Assembly (NCBI GenBank): GCA_049999805.1
Contig: JBNGIO010006268.1
Span: forward strand, 306,726-335,328
Direction: 5' to 3'
Source of the DNA: Folioceros fuciformis
Lineage: Eukaryota; Anthocerotophyta; Anthocerotopsida; Anthocerotales
Length of the DNA: 28,603 nt
This document shows, in pieces, positions 1 through 9,282 of the stretch (its first letter is position 1; every line of letters starts with the position of its first letter). The position numbers and the translations under genes are program-made. Below the pieces are notes generated by a model. It was not told the origin of the DNA and ran no database searches. It saw only the letters and a program-made list of their open reading frames with translations.

Positions 1-9
1 CATGTACAG

Positions 10-311
10 TGTTAGCGTTATATTTCGGCTCCGTCTTGAACGTGCTACGCCGACGGCTTGGAGAAGAGGAAAGGAAGGAGGCAAAGTTGGCAAAAGCGAA
101 GGCAGCAAGAGAGGAAAGAAAGAAGCAAAGTGAGTGCATCCGGTCTCTTCGCAATTTTGCGTCTTTACTACCCTTCAGATTTCTTGAATGTACAATATCT
201 TCCTCTTTTTCAGGGCTCAACGTGAATGACGAGCTCCCCTCATGGAGATCTAAGCTCAAATTTCTTGTATTGTTACTCGTGATCTCAATTGCGATCAAAA
301 TGCAATTCTTC
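10..311 (+). CDS. possible 3' end of an unidentified gene (partial)
   Basis: An open frame begins after a plausible splice acceptor (tacag ending at 9) and encodes a short hydrophobic start (LALYFGSVLNVLRR) followed by a Lys/Glu/Ala-rich helical stretch to about 132. A good donor (gtgagtg) follows, and an acceptor (tttttcag, ending near 213) leads to a short last exon that can stay open to a TAA at 312-314. I do not recognise the family. If real, it is the 3' part of a gene lying mainly left of the window and converging on the NOL7 gene. The charged, low-complexity composition means it could also be chance. It has no start codon of its own that I trust. Confidence 0.25.
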
Positions 312-412
312 TAAGCCAGTTTTGCTCCAGATGACAATTCCATATTTCATCCAGTTTTCTCCTGAAAACGATTCTGGCCTCTGCTACATACGAATCGGAT
401 ACAAGACTACCG

Positions 413-1311
413 CTACGACCTGACCAACATCGCAGTGGATCGGTTTACTCGAGATCCAAACAACCGATCCCGCCTGAAATCTTGAGCCGCTTGTGCTACT
501 CCTTTCCCGAAATGATCATCCAACACCACAACTCGCACCCTATACCAACGTAAACAGTCTCAATAGACCACCTCACAGAAAATTTCCAAGAAAGAACGTC
601 TGGATGTCTGCTCACCTGCTTTCCTTGTCGTCAAGCGTTTTCGATGCCTTTCTCCGCTTCTTCACAGATACAACTGGCACTTGTTCCTCCTCGCCTTCCG
701 GCTCCGGCTCAGCAACCTCTGCAGCTCTGTGTGCAAAACGAGTACGCAATTAAACAGCTCTCTCCCTATGATCGAGTACGAGAATCACTCCCGCATCCAC
801 ACAGCTGCAACATGAGTCATCCTTACTGTTCTCGTGCTGCCAGATAACGAACAATCTCTTCCGGAAGGAATCCGCTGCTGTCAACAGCAGGAGCTTCGAT
901 CTCCAGGACCGGGTCGGGCTTCTCCTTGCCCTTGGCTTTCTTTTCACTCCCTCTCTCAGACCATTTGCGTCGCCTTTCCTTGGCTTCAGCTGCAATTCTG
1001 GTGAGGCGACAAGCAACTGTCACGCAATCGGCTCCATCACAGCTCTTTTGCTATTAGAGCGTTCGAAAAAGTTTGTACTTGCGCACCTCTTCCTACTGGC
1101 ACGCTCCTCTTTGGTTTTGTCCTCGGCCGCAATCCGCGCCTGCCAAGCCCACGGTCAGCTGGAAGGCATACGACATGGCATCCACATCTACACAAGCCCT
1201 AGCTCCTCCCTTGCCACCACTCACCGACGCGAGAGTCACTTCCTCGGGTCGTTCATCCCCATCGTCATCGGTCTCTTGAGGCGTCGCTAGGCGGTCGTCA
1301 CCACCCGCCAT
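413..1311 (-). CDS. NOL7: NOL7-like nucleolar protein (U3 snoRNP / small-subunit processome)
   Basis: Five exons on the minus strand: 1311-1225, 1139-1087, 997-827, 726-616 and 539-413, joined by GT-AG introns with phases that all agree, giving 182 aa. The start is the first ATG of the acidic N-terminus (MAGGDDRLATPQE). Features in order are an acidic segment ending PEEVTLASARIAAE, a basic helical stretch, a FLPEEIVRYL segment, an acidic/basic linker, and a C-terminal block LDDHFGKGVAQAAQDFRRD...LFGSRVNRSTA. The PEE[VL]T.ASA block and the QAAQ.F....L[FY]G...NR[ST]T block are the two conserved parts of human NOL7, the counterpart of yeast Bud21/Utp16, which works in 40S pre-rRNA processing in the nucleolus. 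The protein is shorter than human NOL7, mostly in the C-terminal tail. It is head-to-head with EMC10. The family call is from remembered motifs, so moderately high confidence. Confidence 0.82.
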
Positions 1312-1523
1312 TTTCACCAAGGCTTTGCCCTACCGGATCTTTTTTTTCATATTCGTGCCGGAAGCATGTCATACAGGTAGTGTAGGTCGCTGTCCGGGCT
1401 AGTAGGAATTTTTCATATCGGACTCCGGGCTTACATATACAAGCAAGCGACAGATCTACGGATTAGGTCTGAACGAGAAAAGATCACATAATCGGCCCCT
1501 TCAGGGCCTTCTCCTTGCGCAGC
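1312..1523. promoter_or_regulatory. shared promoter region between NOL7 and EMC10
   Basis: Only 212 bp separate the start codons of the two divergent genes, so both 5' UTRs and promoters must sit here or overlap the genes. I see no clear TATA box at a fixed distance from either start. There is a run of T (about 1340-1348). A compact two-way promoter fits two constitutively needed genes, but this is inferred from spacing alone. Confidence 0.45.
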
Positions 1524-3106
1524 ATGAGGATGATGAGAATCCTGTTGTTGCTACTTGTCCTGTCCGCTGCTACAGATTGGGCAACTGGGTTTCAGTCGGA
1601 TGAGCTTGCAGAGGAGGAGGAAGAATTGATACAGCCGCAAGTTTCCACGGAAACACCTTCTCCAGTACTGAGACAAAGCGTGGGATCTCCCTCGGAGGTA
1701 TCCAGGTCCTCCGGAGCCTCGCCTGCCGATGCCGCAGCATCCGACAGGAAGATTGAGTTCCCGCTCGAGCATGCCTTCGGGGATTCACGCTTCGCTCCGG
1801 CCGGAGTATTTTCAGCCTGGCTTCGATCAACTTCTCAGGGTGGGCTGGTACTGGGGACACAACCTTTGTCTGTCTGTTTGTCTTTAAGCAATCAATGCAA
1901 CCAGCAGTCTCGGGCGGGCGGCTGTGGCTGAACAACTTGTTTTCTCCGTGCAGAAACTGTCCAAGTTTCGCATGGTTAGGAACCCCTTCTCGGAGAAAGA
2001 GCAGAAGCGGTTTGAGGTGAGCCCGCAGGGTTGTGTTCCTGAATTTCTGATGGCGGGATTTCATGTGTTCTTTAGTAAAAAAGGCTGACATTTGCGCCGC
2101 AGAGTCTGATCAAAGCAGATGGGTACTACAGTGTCCGTGTTCCGGCGAATGTGATCAAATTGGGGAATGTCTATGTACAGACATCTGTGAAAGCGGTAGG
2201 TCGCTGCAGCCTTTTGTGACTTTCTGCCTTACCCTCTCCGTCCATCTGCCATTGCAGGCATCGATTCTGTTGCACTAAACCTCCTGTTTCATGCTCAGAG
2301 ATGCTTGTCTATCGGTGATTTTCAAGAACGCTTTGAGCTGCACATGGTCAGTTTTGTAGTAAGCCTGTTAGGCACGTTGTGGTGCGTCCACGCTGTTTCA
2401 GTTTCTGCTGCTCCAAAGTTCTGCCTAACAGTGGACCGGTGGGGCCTTCAGGATCAAGGTTCTGTACTAGGAGTTTCTTATGGTCCTAAAGGCGATTGCC
2501 CGTTCCCTCGTCCTGAAGTCTACGTAAATGCCTCTCCCGCCACTTGTCACTGTCGGGTTGTTCGATCTGCTTTTGTGTGTGTCCTGGTGTGATGTATGGT
2601 TATTTCATACTGGCTGGCCTTGTCTGTGCAGCCGAAGAAGTGGCCATCGTCCAGCCAGGCGCATGTTGCAGTGAAGAGCAGTGAGCAAGCCACAAGGTAC
2701 GTCCTGTCCGATGGGTGAGTTTGCTGTTGGATACCCGTTTCAAAGAAACTTAAGCAATCTGTAACCTTCAGATTGACGTCACTGGTCCAAGATCTCACCC
2801 CCATTGAGCCAGGCCCAGACGGCGAAGTCCAGGTGCCTGTCGAGAAAACTTTCTGGCAAAAATATGTAAGTGTTGCTCTCACCTCATCCACGTCCCTTAA
2901 AATTGTGGTAGACTGTACTTCTCACCATAAACGCATATGCTGTCAAACCTAACATGTGTATCCTTGCTTTTCAGTGGATGTACGTGTTCCCTGCTGCCAT
3001 GATCCTTGTTAACCTTTTGACTGCGATGGCCAACGTTCCGGAAGAAGGTGCTGCTGCGGGTCAGGGTCAAGGAGGGCAGCCACGCGTTCCTGCACGTAGG
3101 AGATGA
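1524..3106 (+). CDS. EMC10: ER membrane protein complex subunit 10
   Basis: Eight exons: 1524-1847, 1954-2016, 2103-2195, 2299-2346, 2452-2523, 2632-2696, 2772-2865 and 2975-3106. They join in phase to 296 aa. The start is the ATG opening a clear signal peptide (MRMMRILLLLLVLSAATDWA, cleavage near residue 22). An acidic segment follows, then the EMC10 beta-sandwich (FPLEHAFGDS; DGYYSVRVPANVI; ELHMDQGSVLGVSYGPKGDC) and the hallmark C-terminus EKTFWQKYWMYVFPAAMIL, a single transmembrane helix at about residues 253-270 with a Gly/Gln/Arg tail. Human EMC10 has the same order, including FFAKYWMYIIPVV. The EMC inserts tail-anchored and polytopic proteins into the ER membrane; EMC10 is mainly lumenal. 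A cysteine pair (RCLS and GDC) is kept. Exon 5 uses the acceptor at 2451, because other acceptors break the frame. Confidence 0.93.
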
Positions 3107-3788
3107 CAACTTCTCCGGGCGCATTTCCATGAACTCGACCACAGGGTTTTGAGCGCATAACACAAGACTAGACCCGCTCGCTTCAGACAGCACAAGGGGC
3201 GTGGTCCGGAGACAACTTTTGCACTCCCAAGTTGTGAGGAGGAGCCAGTAATTTAGTTAACTCAAGACAAGGGTCATAGTCCGGAGACAGCGTTTGTACT
3301 CCCGGGCAAGTCGCCCGTTTGCTGTTCCTGCTCATTTGAGAAACGAGCCTCGGCATTCAAAGGGGCCAGATTCATTGTACTACCTACCATGAGCGCGATG
3401 ACGAAAATTATATCGTCATGGTCTTCCACGTACTCACTTCATCACCTCCGAGTGTTGGTACCAAGAGATTCGAGCAGCGTGAATTCACTGGTTGCTATGG
3501 GTCAGGGTACGTGGCAGAAGCACATGGCGATGGAGTGATGGTTTCCCCTCTCAGAAAGTCATACTTGGTGGTGCCGAGACCTCAGACCTCACATAACAAA
3601 ATTCGAGCAGGTTGGAATGGATTGGTTCATGCCAACTGTCAAGTCAAACAAATCGAAAAGAAGGGTCACGCAGACAAAGGCGAAGATAGAAAAGAATATC
3701 CCCGCGTTGACCACGGTGATGGGGATAAAAAGATCTGTAACAGGGGAGTAGGAGGCTGTGGACAAACGGCTACAGCTCGGGCTCCCCT
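3107..3788. other. intergenic: EMC10 3' UTR and SDR upstream region
   Basis: I see no gene of known type. An open frame on the plus strand at 3418-3819 lacks recognisable motifs and overlaps the first exon of the dehydrogenase in another frame. A 21-29 bp pattern repeats loosely at about 3195-3230 and 3262-3300 (ggtccggagacaactttt / gtccggagacagcgtttg followed by actccc), suggesting a small local duplication. Confidence 0.4.
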
Positions 3789-5003
3789 ATGGATCCTCAG
3801 AGTGAGAGGTGCGAGCTGAATATTGGAAGAGTGGATGCAAGTTAATTGTTTGAGGCCTTGTGCTTATGCTGCAGATTGTTTCCTTCTGATGGGAGCAGAT
3901 GGTGGTCGAAAGATACTGTGGCTATTGTGACCGGGGCAAACAAGGGGATAGGCTTTGAGATCGTGAGACAGCTCGCCCAGAAAGGGATAACCACTGTTCT
4001 GACTTCAAGGGACGTGAAGCGAGGAGAGGATGCTGTGAAGACTCTTGTGGCTGAGGGCCTTCCTGTTGTGTATCATCAGCTGGATGTTGTAAGTGCTGAG
4101 TCCGTGCAGAACCTGGCGGACTGGTTGAAGGCGCAGTACGGGGGTGTGGATATTCTGGTGGGTGTACATACCTGGACTGGGCCATCTTCATCACACGTGC
4201 AGTGCTAACGTTGGTTCCGTCGGATGGTATTAGTGTACCCAGCAGAGGGGTACATGTTTCCTTGATGCTGCTGTTCTCGTCTTCTCTACAGGTCAACAAT
4301 GCAGGTGTCTTTGACCCTGAGAATTCCGCTGTGTTGTCCTTCAACACAAACTACGTCGCTGTGAAACATATAACGAGCACATTCTTGCCTCTACTGAAGG
4401 CGTCTGAAGCTGGCGCACGAGTGCTTACTGTCAGCTCAAGACTAGGCTCGCTGCAGGTGAGCCTTGTAGCTTCTCCCTCGTTGCTTCTATGCTTGCAGAT
4501 TCTGAACGCAGGAGGGAGAACTCCGGCTCAGAAGCTCATCCTTGTACTGTCCATTGGCTTGCTGCTCCTTGTAGAGAGTCTCCAATGAATCTGCAAGGCA
4601 GACGCTATTCAATGCAGACAAGCTTTCGGAGGAGGCCCTGGATGAACTGCTGCAGGAATGTTACGCAGGACTCAAGAGCGACAACGAGAGTCCGTGGTCG
4701 AAAACCAATTACGGCACATCAAAGGCGTTTGTTAACGCTTATACACGGGTTTTGGCCAGGAAGCTGGCCGCAAGGCCAGCAGGACAGAAGATCTACGTGA
4801 ACACCTTTTGCCCTGGGTGGACCGTCACGGATTTGGCCAAAGACTACACGCATAGCGAGATTGGAGCCTCGTTTCTCCCTGAAGAACAGGACTGGCGCAG
4901 CCCTGAAGTGGCATCAGGAGATGCTGTGTGGCTCTTATTGTTACCAGCCAAGGACACGCCATCAGGCATTTTCTCTGCTGAGAGAACCGAGATTGCCTTC
5001 TGA
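3789..5003 (+). CDS. short-chain dehydrogenase/reductase (carbonyl reductase / neomenthol dehydrogenase-like)
   Basis: Four exons: 3789-3808, 3899-4157, 4292-4456 and 4575-5003, giving 290 aa. The short first exon (MDPQSE, then a split Arg codon) joins in phase to RWWSKDTVAIVTGANKGIGF, a usual beginning for plant members of this family. Classical SDR motifs are complete: the NADP(H)-binding TGANKGIG (residues 18-25), NNAG (95-98), an active-site Ser in TVSS (141/142) and YGTSK with Tyr194 and Lys198. A PGW motif after strand 6 is followed by TVTDLAK. A long insertion before the catalytic Tyr is typical of the carbonyl reductase/salutaridine reductase-like group (SDR110C/114C-like). The protein is probably a cytosolic NADPH-dependent reductase of small carbonyls; the substrate cannot be told from sequence. 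It lies on the same strand as EMC10, about 680 bp downstream. Confidence 0.92.
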
Positions 5004-5917
5004 TTCAGGGATTGCTGCTGCTACTTATCGACCTAGAAGCATCACACATCCGGGGACGCGGATTTGTGATGTGACAGAAGTTACTGCAGCCAGCTGCCTG
5101 CACGAGGATCCGCTGGCCGAGATCGTTGTGTCTGTTGACTAACTGTGCTTTAACTTGTAGTACAAAGCACCTGGTTGGTTGTTTTTGGTGCTAGGAGTTG
5201 GGTTCGCGTGAGAAGAGGACATCTTGGTGTAGGAGGAGGAGTAATAAAGAACAAGGGATGATCCGAGATCTCGATATCAACGAAAAGAGTCTCACTTATC
5301 TTGACAATCAGAAGACTCGTACTGTGTTTGTGTTACAACACTTTTTCACCTACCTTTCTGTCCTACGTCTGTCGGGCATGGAGGACATAAGGCACATTCA
5401 AAGGCCCAAGCCACTTTCCCTGTTTGCAACGAGAGGGTAACTTGAAACCTCGATAGATCACATGAAGTTTACAAACGGACGGACAAATTTCTCAAGAGTC
5501 CTCAAACATCTTACAAGAGTGTACACATGCCCCATCTACCATGTCTAACTGAGTGATGGGCACCATCTCTCAGCTAGGCAACATCACGAGGCTCCACTCC
5601 TGAGCAGATCGACGAGATAACGGCACATACATGACATGAAAAATGGTCGATGGATCAAAGGCATGCCTCCTCCCAAGCATATTGTCAAAAAGCCAACCCA
5701 TCGCTTGCAGCTCTGCAGCTGGGGCGGAACAAAGCCCAATACGTTGATTGCCATGATCAAACGCTTTTTGTACACACCCACGAGGACAACTCCCAAGAAG
5801 CGGTGGGGTAAAGATGGAACCATGGAGGAGCCCGATTTGAGTCGCAAGATGTACAGTCTTCTGGGGCACCATGAGCGAGGCCATCGTCGTTGCCCATGCC
5901 CTGGGCCATCTCACATC
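5004..5917. other. convergent intergenic spacer (3' UTRs of SDR and aspartic protease)
   Basis: The dehydrogenase (+) and the protease (-) converge here. Open frames in this stretch are short, have no recognisable motifs, and those at 5570-5917 run along the downstream flank of the protease gene. No RNA gene or mobile element is visible. Confidence 0.5.
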
Positions 5918-7447
5918 TCAAACAGCTTTGGCAAAGCCGACCCTTTCCTTGCCGTAGTCAAAAACAGTGTGGTAGACACCCATGAACACATCTCCAAGTA
6001 TCCACAAAGGACCTGCAGGGGGTGCAACATCGAGGCCGATAAACCCACTGATGCACTGCGCATCCGGCCCCTGGCCCACTTGCAGGATATAGTCTCTGGG
6101 TGAGAGTATGTACTCCTTCTCTGCAATGGTGAAGCTAACGTCGGGCAAGGTATCCACATCCGCACATCTCACCACTGACTCAGCCATAGGACTAGGCAGC
6201 CTGTCACAAATCTCATCCAAATACCTCTCGATCTGAGCCTTGGTCCTGTTGTCCCTTAGCTGGTTTTGAGCCCATTCCACAGCCATCTCGCACGCAGCAC
6301 ATGCAGGATCACTGCCCACGCCCTCCTTGCCCAACCCAATGCTCACATTCTCCTCCTCCACCACGGTCCTGATCGCAGCAGCATCATCCCCAGCCACACG
6401 ACGACACAACCCAAGACGCTTGCATATCTTCCCTGCCTCTATCTGCTCCAGCAGCATCCCGATGATCACATCACTGTACTCCTCCACCACCAGCTTACAA
6501 GCCTGGCTCACCACGCCGGTTGCCCCGATAGCATGGTTGATCTCAGCCACAATGACCGTGGGCCCAGCCAGCAAGGCGGTCCCGGAATCCACAATGGCCT
6601 GGCACCCTGAAGCACAAAACCCAGTACTCTTCCCCGCGATCCTCACATCCCCCATCTCGATCTGCCAGTACCCCCTCTTCGTCACAGGAGCATACGCATG
6701 GCTCCCAGTGTAATGAGCCTCGTCAATCCCGCCCAGCACCAGCTCTCCCCCATCCTTCCCATCAGCATCCCTGTTCAGCCAGAAGGATATCACATTCTCC
6801 GGCACCAGCCCCTGAGCCCAGATGTTGTCCCACACAGGCACCACCCCGCCCACAGAGATCTCCGGAAAACCCAGCCCCAGGATCCCATCAAACTTGGCAG
6901 CCAGGAAGGTGAACCCGGGCTCCTTCGTGGCCTCTGCAAACACCTGCTTCTTCACAACCAAATCCCCGATCGTCAAATCATCCTCGCTCAGGAACCCGGA
7001 CATAGATCCGCTCCCGTACTTGATGGCGAATGCCTTGCCGTTTGCCTGGTACGTGCTGGACTTTCGCGAGCTGTACCTGTGATGAAAGTAGCAGGTCAGC
7101 GACAGATAGCACTTGGACGACGGCACCCACAGGTTGGCACTCCCCGTGTCGAAGATGACAGTAAACTTCTGGGGCGGCGTGCCCAGCCCGATCTCACCAT
7201 AGTACTGCGCATCCAAGAAATTGTTGAGCGCAACGTAGTCAGGGGATGAAGCCACCGCCCCTTGCTCGCCCAGCACCTTGTTCAGCCCCCTTTCCCTGGC
7301 CTTGATGGCCTTTGCCGCATTCCGTACTCCCCTCGCATCCAGAGGCTTCTTGTGCAAGGCCACTTTCGTGGCAGCTTCCGCCCCCTGATGTTGCTGTAGA
7401 AGGCAGCACAGGAGTAGCGCCGCCCAGAAAAGGCTCTGGACACCCAT
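5918..7447 (-). CDS. plant-type aspartic protease with saposin-like insert (phytepsin/cardosin class, A1)
   Basis: A single uninterrupted frame of 509 aa with an ATG at 7447. In order: a signal peptide (residues 1 to about 23), a basic propeptide, and the first catalytic motif FDTGSANLW (Asp100). The flap YGSGSMSG (Tyr144) and the second catalytic motif VDSGTALLAG (Asp287) follow. The plant-specific insert, about 315-418, is a swapped saposin domain with paired cysteines (CKLVVEEY..., KICKRLGLC, CAACEMAVEW, EICDRL). The C-terminal lobe ends LWILGDVFMGVYHTVFDYG...VGFA. NRT within the insert and NVS nearby are possible N-glycosylation sites. The family acts in vacuoles or the secretory pathway in protein turnover; the insert binds membranes and helps vacuolar sorting. 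Oddly, there is no intron, whereas neighbouring genes have 4-11 exons and seed-plant relatives usually have many. All key residues are present, so it looks functional. Confidence 0.95.
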   Translation of the reverse strand: MGVQSLFWAALLLCCLLQQHQGAEAATKVALHKKPLDARGVRNAAKAIKARERGLNKVLGEQGAVASSPDYVALNNFLDAQYYGEIGLGTPPQKFTVIFDTGSANLWVPSSKCYLSLTCYFHHRYSSRKSSTYQANGKAFAIKYGSGSMSGFLSEDDLTIGDLVVKKQVFAEATKEPGFTFLAAKFDGILGLGFPEISVGGVVPVWDNIWAQGLVPENVISFWLNRDADGKDGGELVLGGIDEAHYTGSHAYAPVTKRGYWQIEMGDVRIAGKSTGFCASGCQAIVDSGTALLAGPTVIVAEINHAIGATGVVSQACKLVVEEYSDVIIGMLLEQIEAGKICKRLGLCRRVAGDDAAAIRTVVEEENVSIGLGKEGVGSDPACAACEMAVEWAQNQLRDNRTKAQIERYLDEICDRLPSPMAESVVRCADVDTLPDVSFTIAEKEYILSPRDYILQVGQGPDAQCISGFIGLDVAPPAGPLWILGDVFMGVYHTVFDYGKERVGFAKAV

Positions 7448-9282
7448 CGTCTATGCAAGAGAACGAGCTACTTCTTCCTTCAAACAACCAGGATGCACTG
7501 CAACTCGCCGGGCAGAGCCCTCGCAGAACATTCGATCCACTCCTGCTGCTGCTGAATGGTCAGTTATATCTGCTCGGCGGGGATTTCCTCCCTGGTGGGT
7601 GGCGGGTTTCGTTCCGGAGAGGGACAAGACGTGATACGGGTTTGGGCGACGTCTCAGAACCCGATTTGGAATGCTCCAGCGTGGGAGGAGCTCGCACTGT
7701 ACAGGCAGAATTTGGTACCAGCATACGACTACAGGGCACGCCATTATCACAGCCTACCCGACGTGTCGATGGGGAAGCGCGTGCCAGGTGGGAGTCTCCG
7801 GTTTAGTTACCTTCGATTCACAGGGAGCTGGGTTGTGTAGCCCCGGCCGAGGGTGCTCCATCCAGGGATGTCACTGCGCGAGCTAACCTTGGATTTACCC
7901 GATGATGGTTCACAATCCAGCTGATGATTTTCCTGCCTGTTTTTACCCCGCATAAGCAACTCATCGTCCCACACTGGACTAGGTAGAGTGCTTCTGAGGA
8001 ACATGTTGTCTGAGAGGAAAGCTTTCTTCCTTTCCAAGGAAATGCTTGTGATTTGGTCATACAGTGTGAAGAGAACTGCACAGTTCTTTGTCCTCTCATG
8101 TTTCTAAGGAGAACAGTGTCTGATTCACCCATCCCTGTGCAAATGGATGGGTGATGGGATGATCTGAAAGGATTCTGCACTGACCTACGCAAAGGATTCC
8201 ACACTTGTTTATCCAGTGGATTCGAACGCTCCTGCATCCCAACGAGAACCTGGAGTTGTGAACGATAAATGCCTACGACAACCGTTGCACCTATACCCCA
8301 CTCCCGTTACGCCACTTAGCCCCTGCAAGACCCTGGAACCAGAATGATGAGGGAGGCATGCTTCTTGCTGCACGGGCCAGCCCGGCAGACAGTGGCATCT
8401 GCGATTAGCTCTGACACCCTGCAAGACTGACGTGCCTAGGATCTTACCTACGTGAGCTGTACTATCTTCGAAATCCGAGCTTCTGCTTCGATGTAATAGC
8501 CACAGCAACTAGCGCCAGGGTGCAGTCCTGTTTGGGTAGAAGATGTTCCGGTTGATGGAACTCCTCCAACTCCTGCGAAGGAAAATGACCACAATCCAAA
8601 CTGGGAGGACGACCGCAATGCAGATGCAGTCTCTTCCTCTGTAGGTAGACACTCCATGGTGCCCGTACGCAAGTTCAGGGTACTATGAACAGCTGGAGAA
8701 ATCTAAGCAACATCGTCAAAAGTCCATGAGATGCCAGCCGGCACAGTTGATCGGAAAACTGGCTCTACAAATAGTCCTTAGCACGACTACGACAAAACAT
8801 ATATAGCCCTGCTTGAAGTCCTGCCCGGGAAAGAGAGTTGGAGCTTGGAGAGAACTGAGACAAGAGAAGCTACCAGAGATGCTCAGACTTTGAGACGTAC
8901 ATAATAGTATGTATGTGGTGCATTTCAAATGATGCACCAATAGGGGATTCAGGTTCTGCGGACGATCGGCGGTCATTTTGAAGCTCACTGCAGCAGAAAG
9001 AAATAGTTCGGATGCTTCGGCCCAACAGGACCCTTCGATTTGCAGACCCCAAGCGATTCTGGCCAGTGTTTTGTTCCACTGGCCTGCCGGTGCGCCGCAC
9101 GACTCCCAGCAGTCTCTTGCCAGTCTGGTGCATTCGTCTTCTGGCCGCAGCTGGGCAGCAAGGAGCAGGGAGCCGGTTTCCATGGTGGGTTGTTTGGCAA
9201 GGACTTCTCTCACTGCAGGAAGGAGGTGACTGGACAGAAGGTGATCAGAAGTATCTCAGTTCTGTTGCAGTGGTAGGGATGC
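7448..9282. other. 1.8-kb divergent spacer with no recognised gene
   Basis: This holds the 5' flanks of the protease (-) and the OTU gene (+). On the minus strand several short frames lie between 9213 and 7818, some bounded by splice-like sites, for example a frame containing METGSLLLAAQLRPEDECT (near 9183) and another starting GTMECLPTEEETASALRSS (near 8660). They could be exons of an unrecognised minus-strand gene or a long non-coding RNA. I see no family motif and could not build a phase-consistent model, so I do not call a gene. Confidence 0.3.

Noticed and set aside
2305-2592. 95-codon plus-strand frame
   Set aside because: It is EMC10 exons 4 and 5 read through the intron; the spliced model restores the conserved ELHM-DQGSVLGV junction.
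3418-3819. 133-codon plus-strand frame upstream of the dehydrogenase
   Set aside because: No motif, and its end overlaps the SDR first exon in a different frame.
6266-7249. Several long plus-strand open frames
   Set aside because: They are antisense to the aspartic protease, whose minus-strand frame has all catalytic motifs; their Pro/His/Ser-rich composition is the usual complement artefact.
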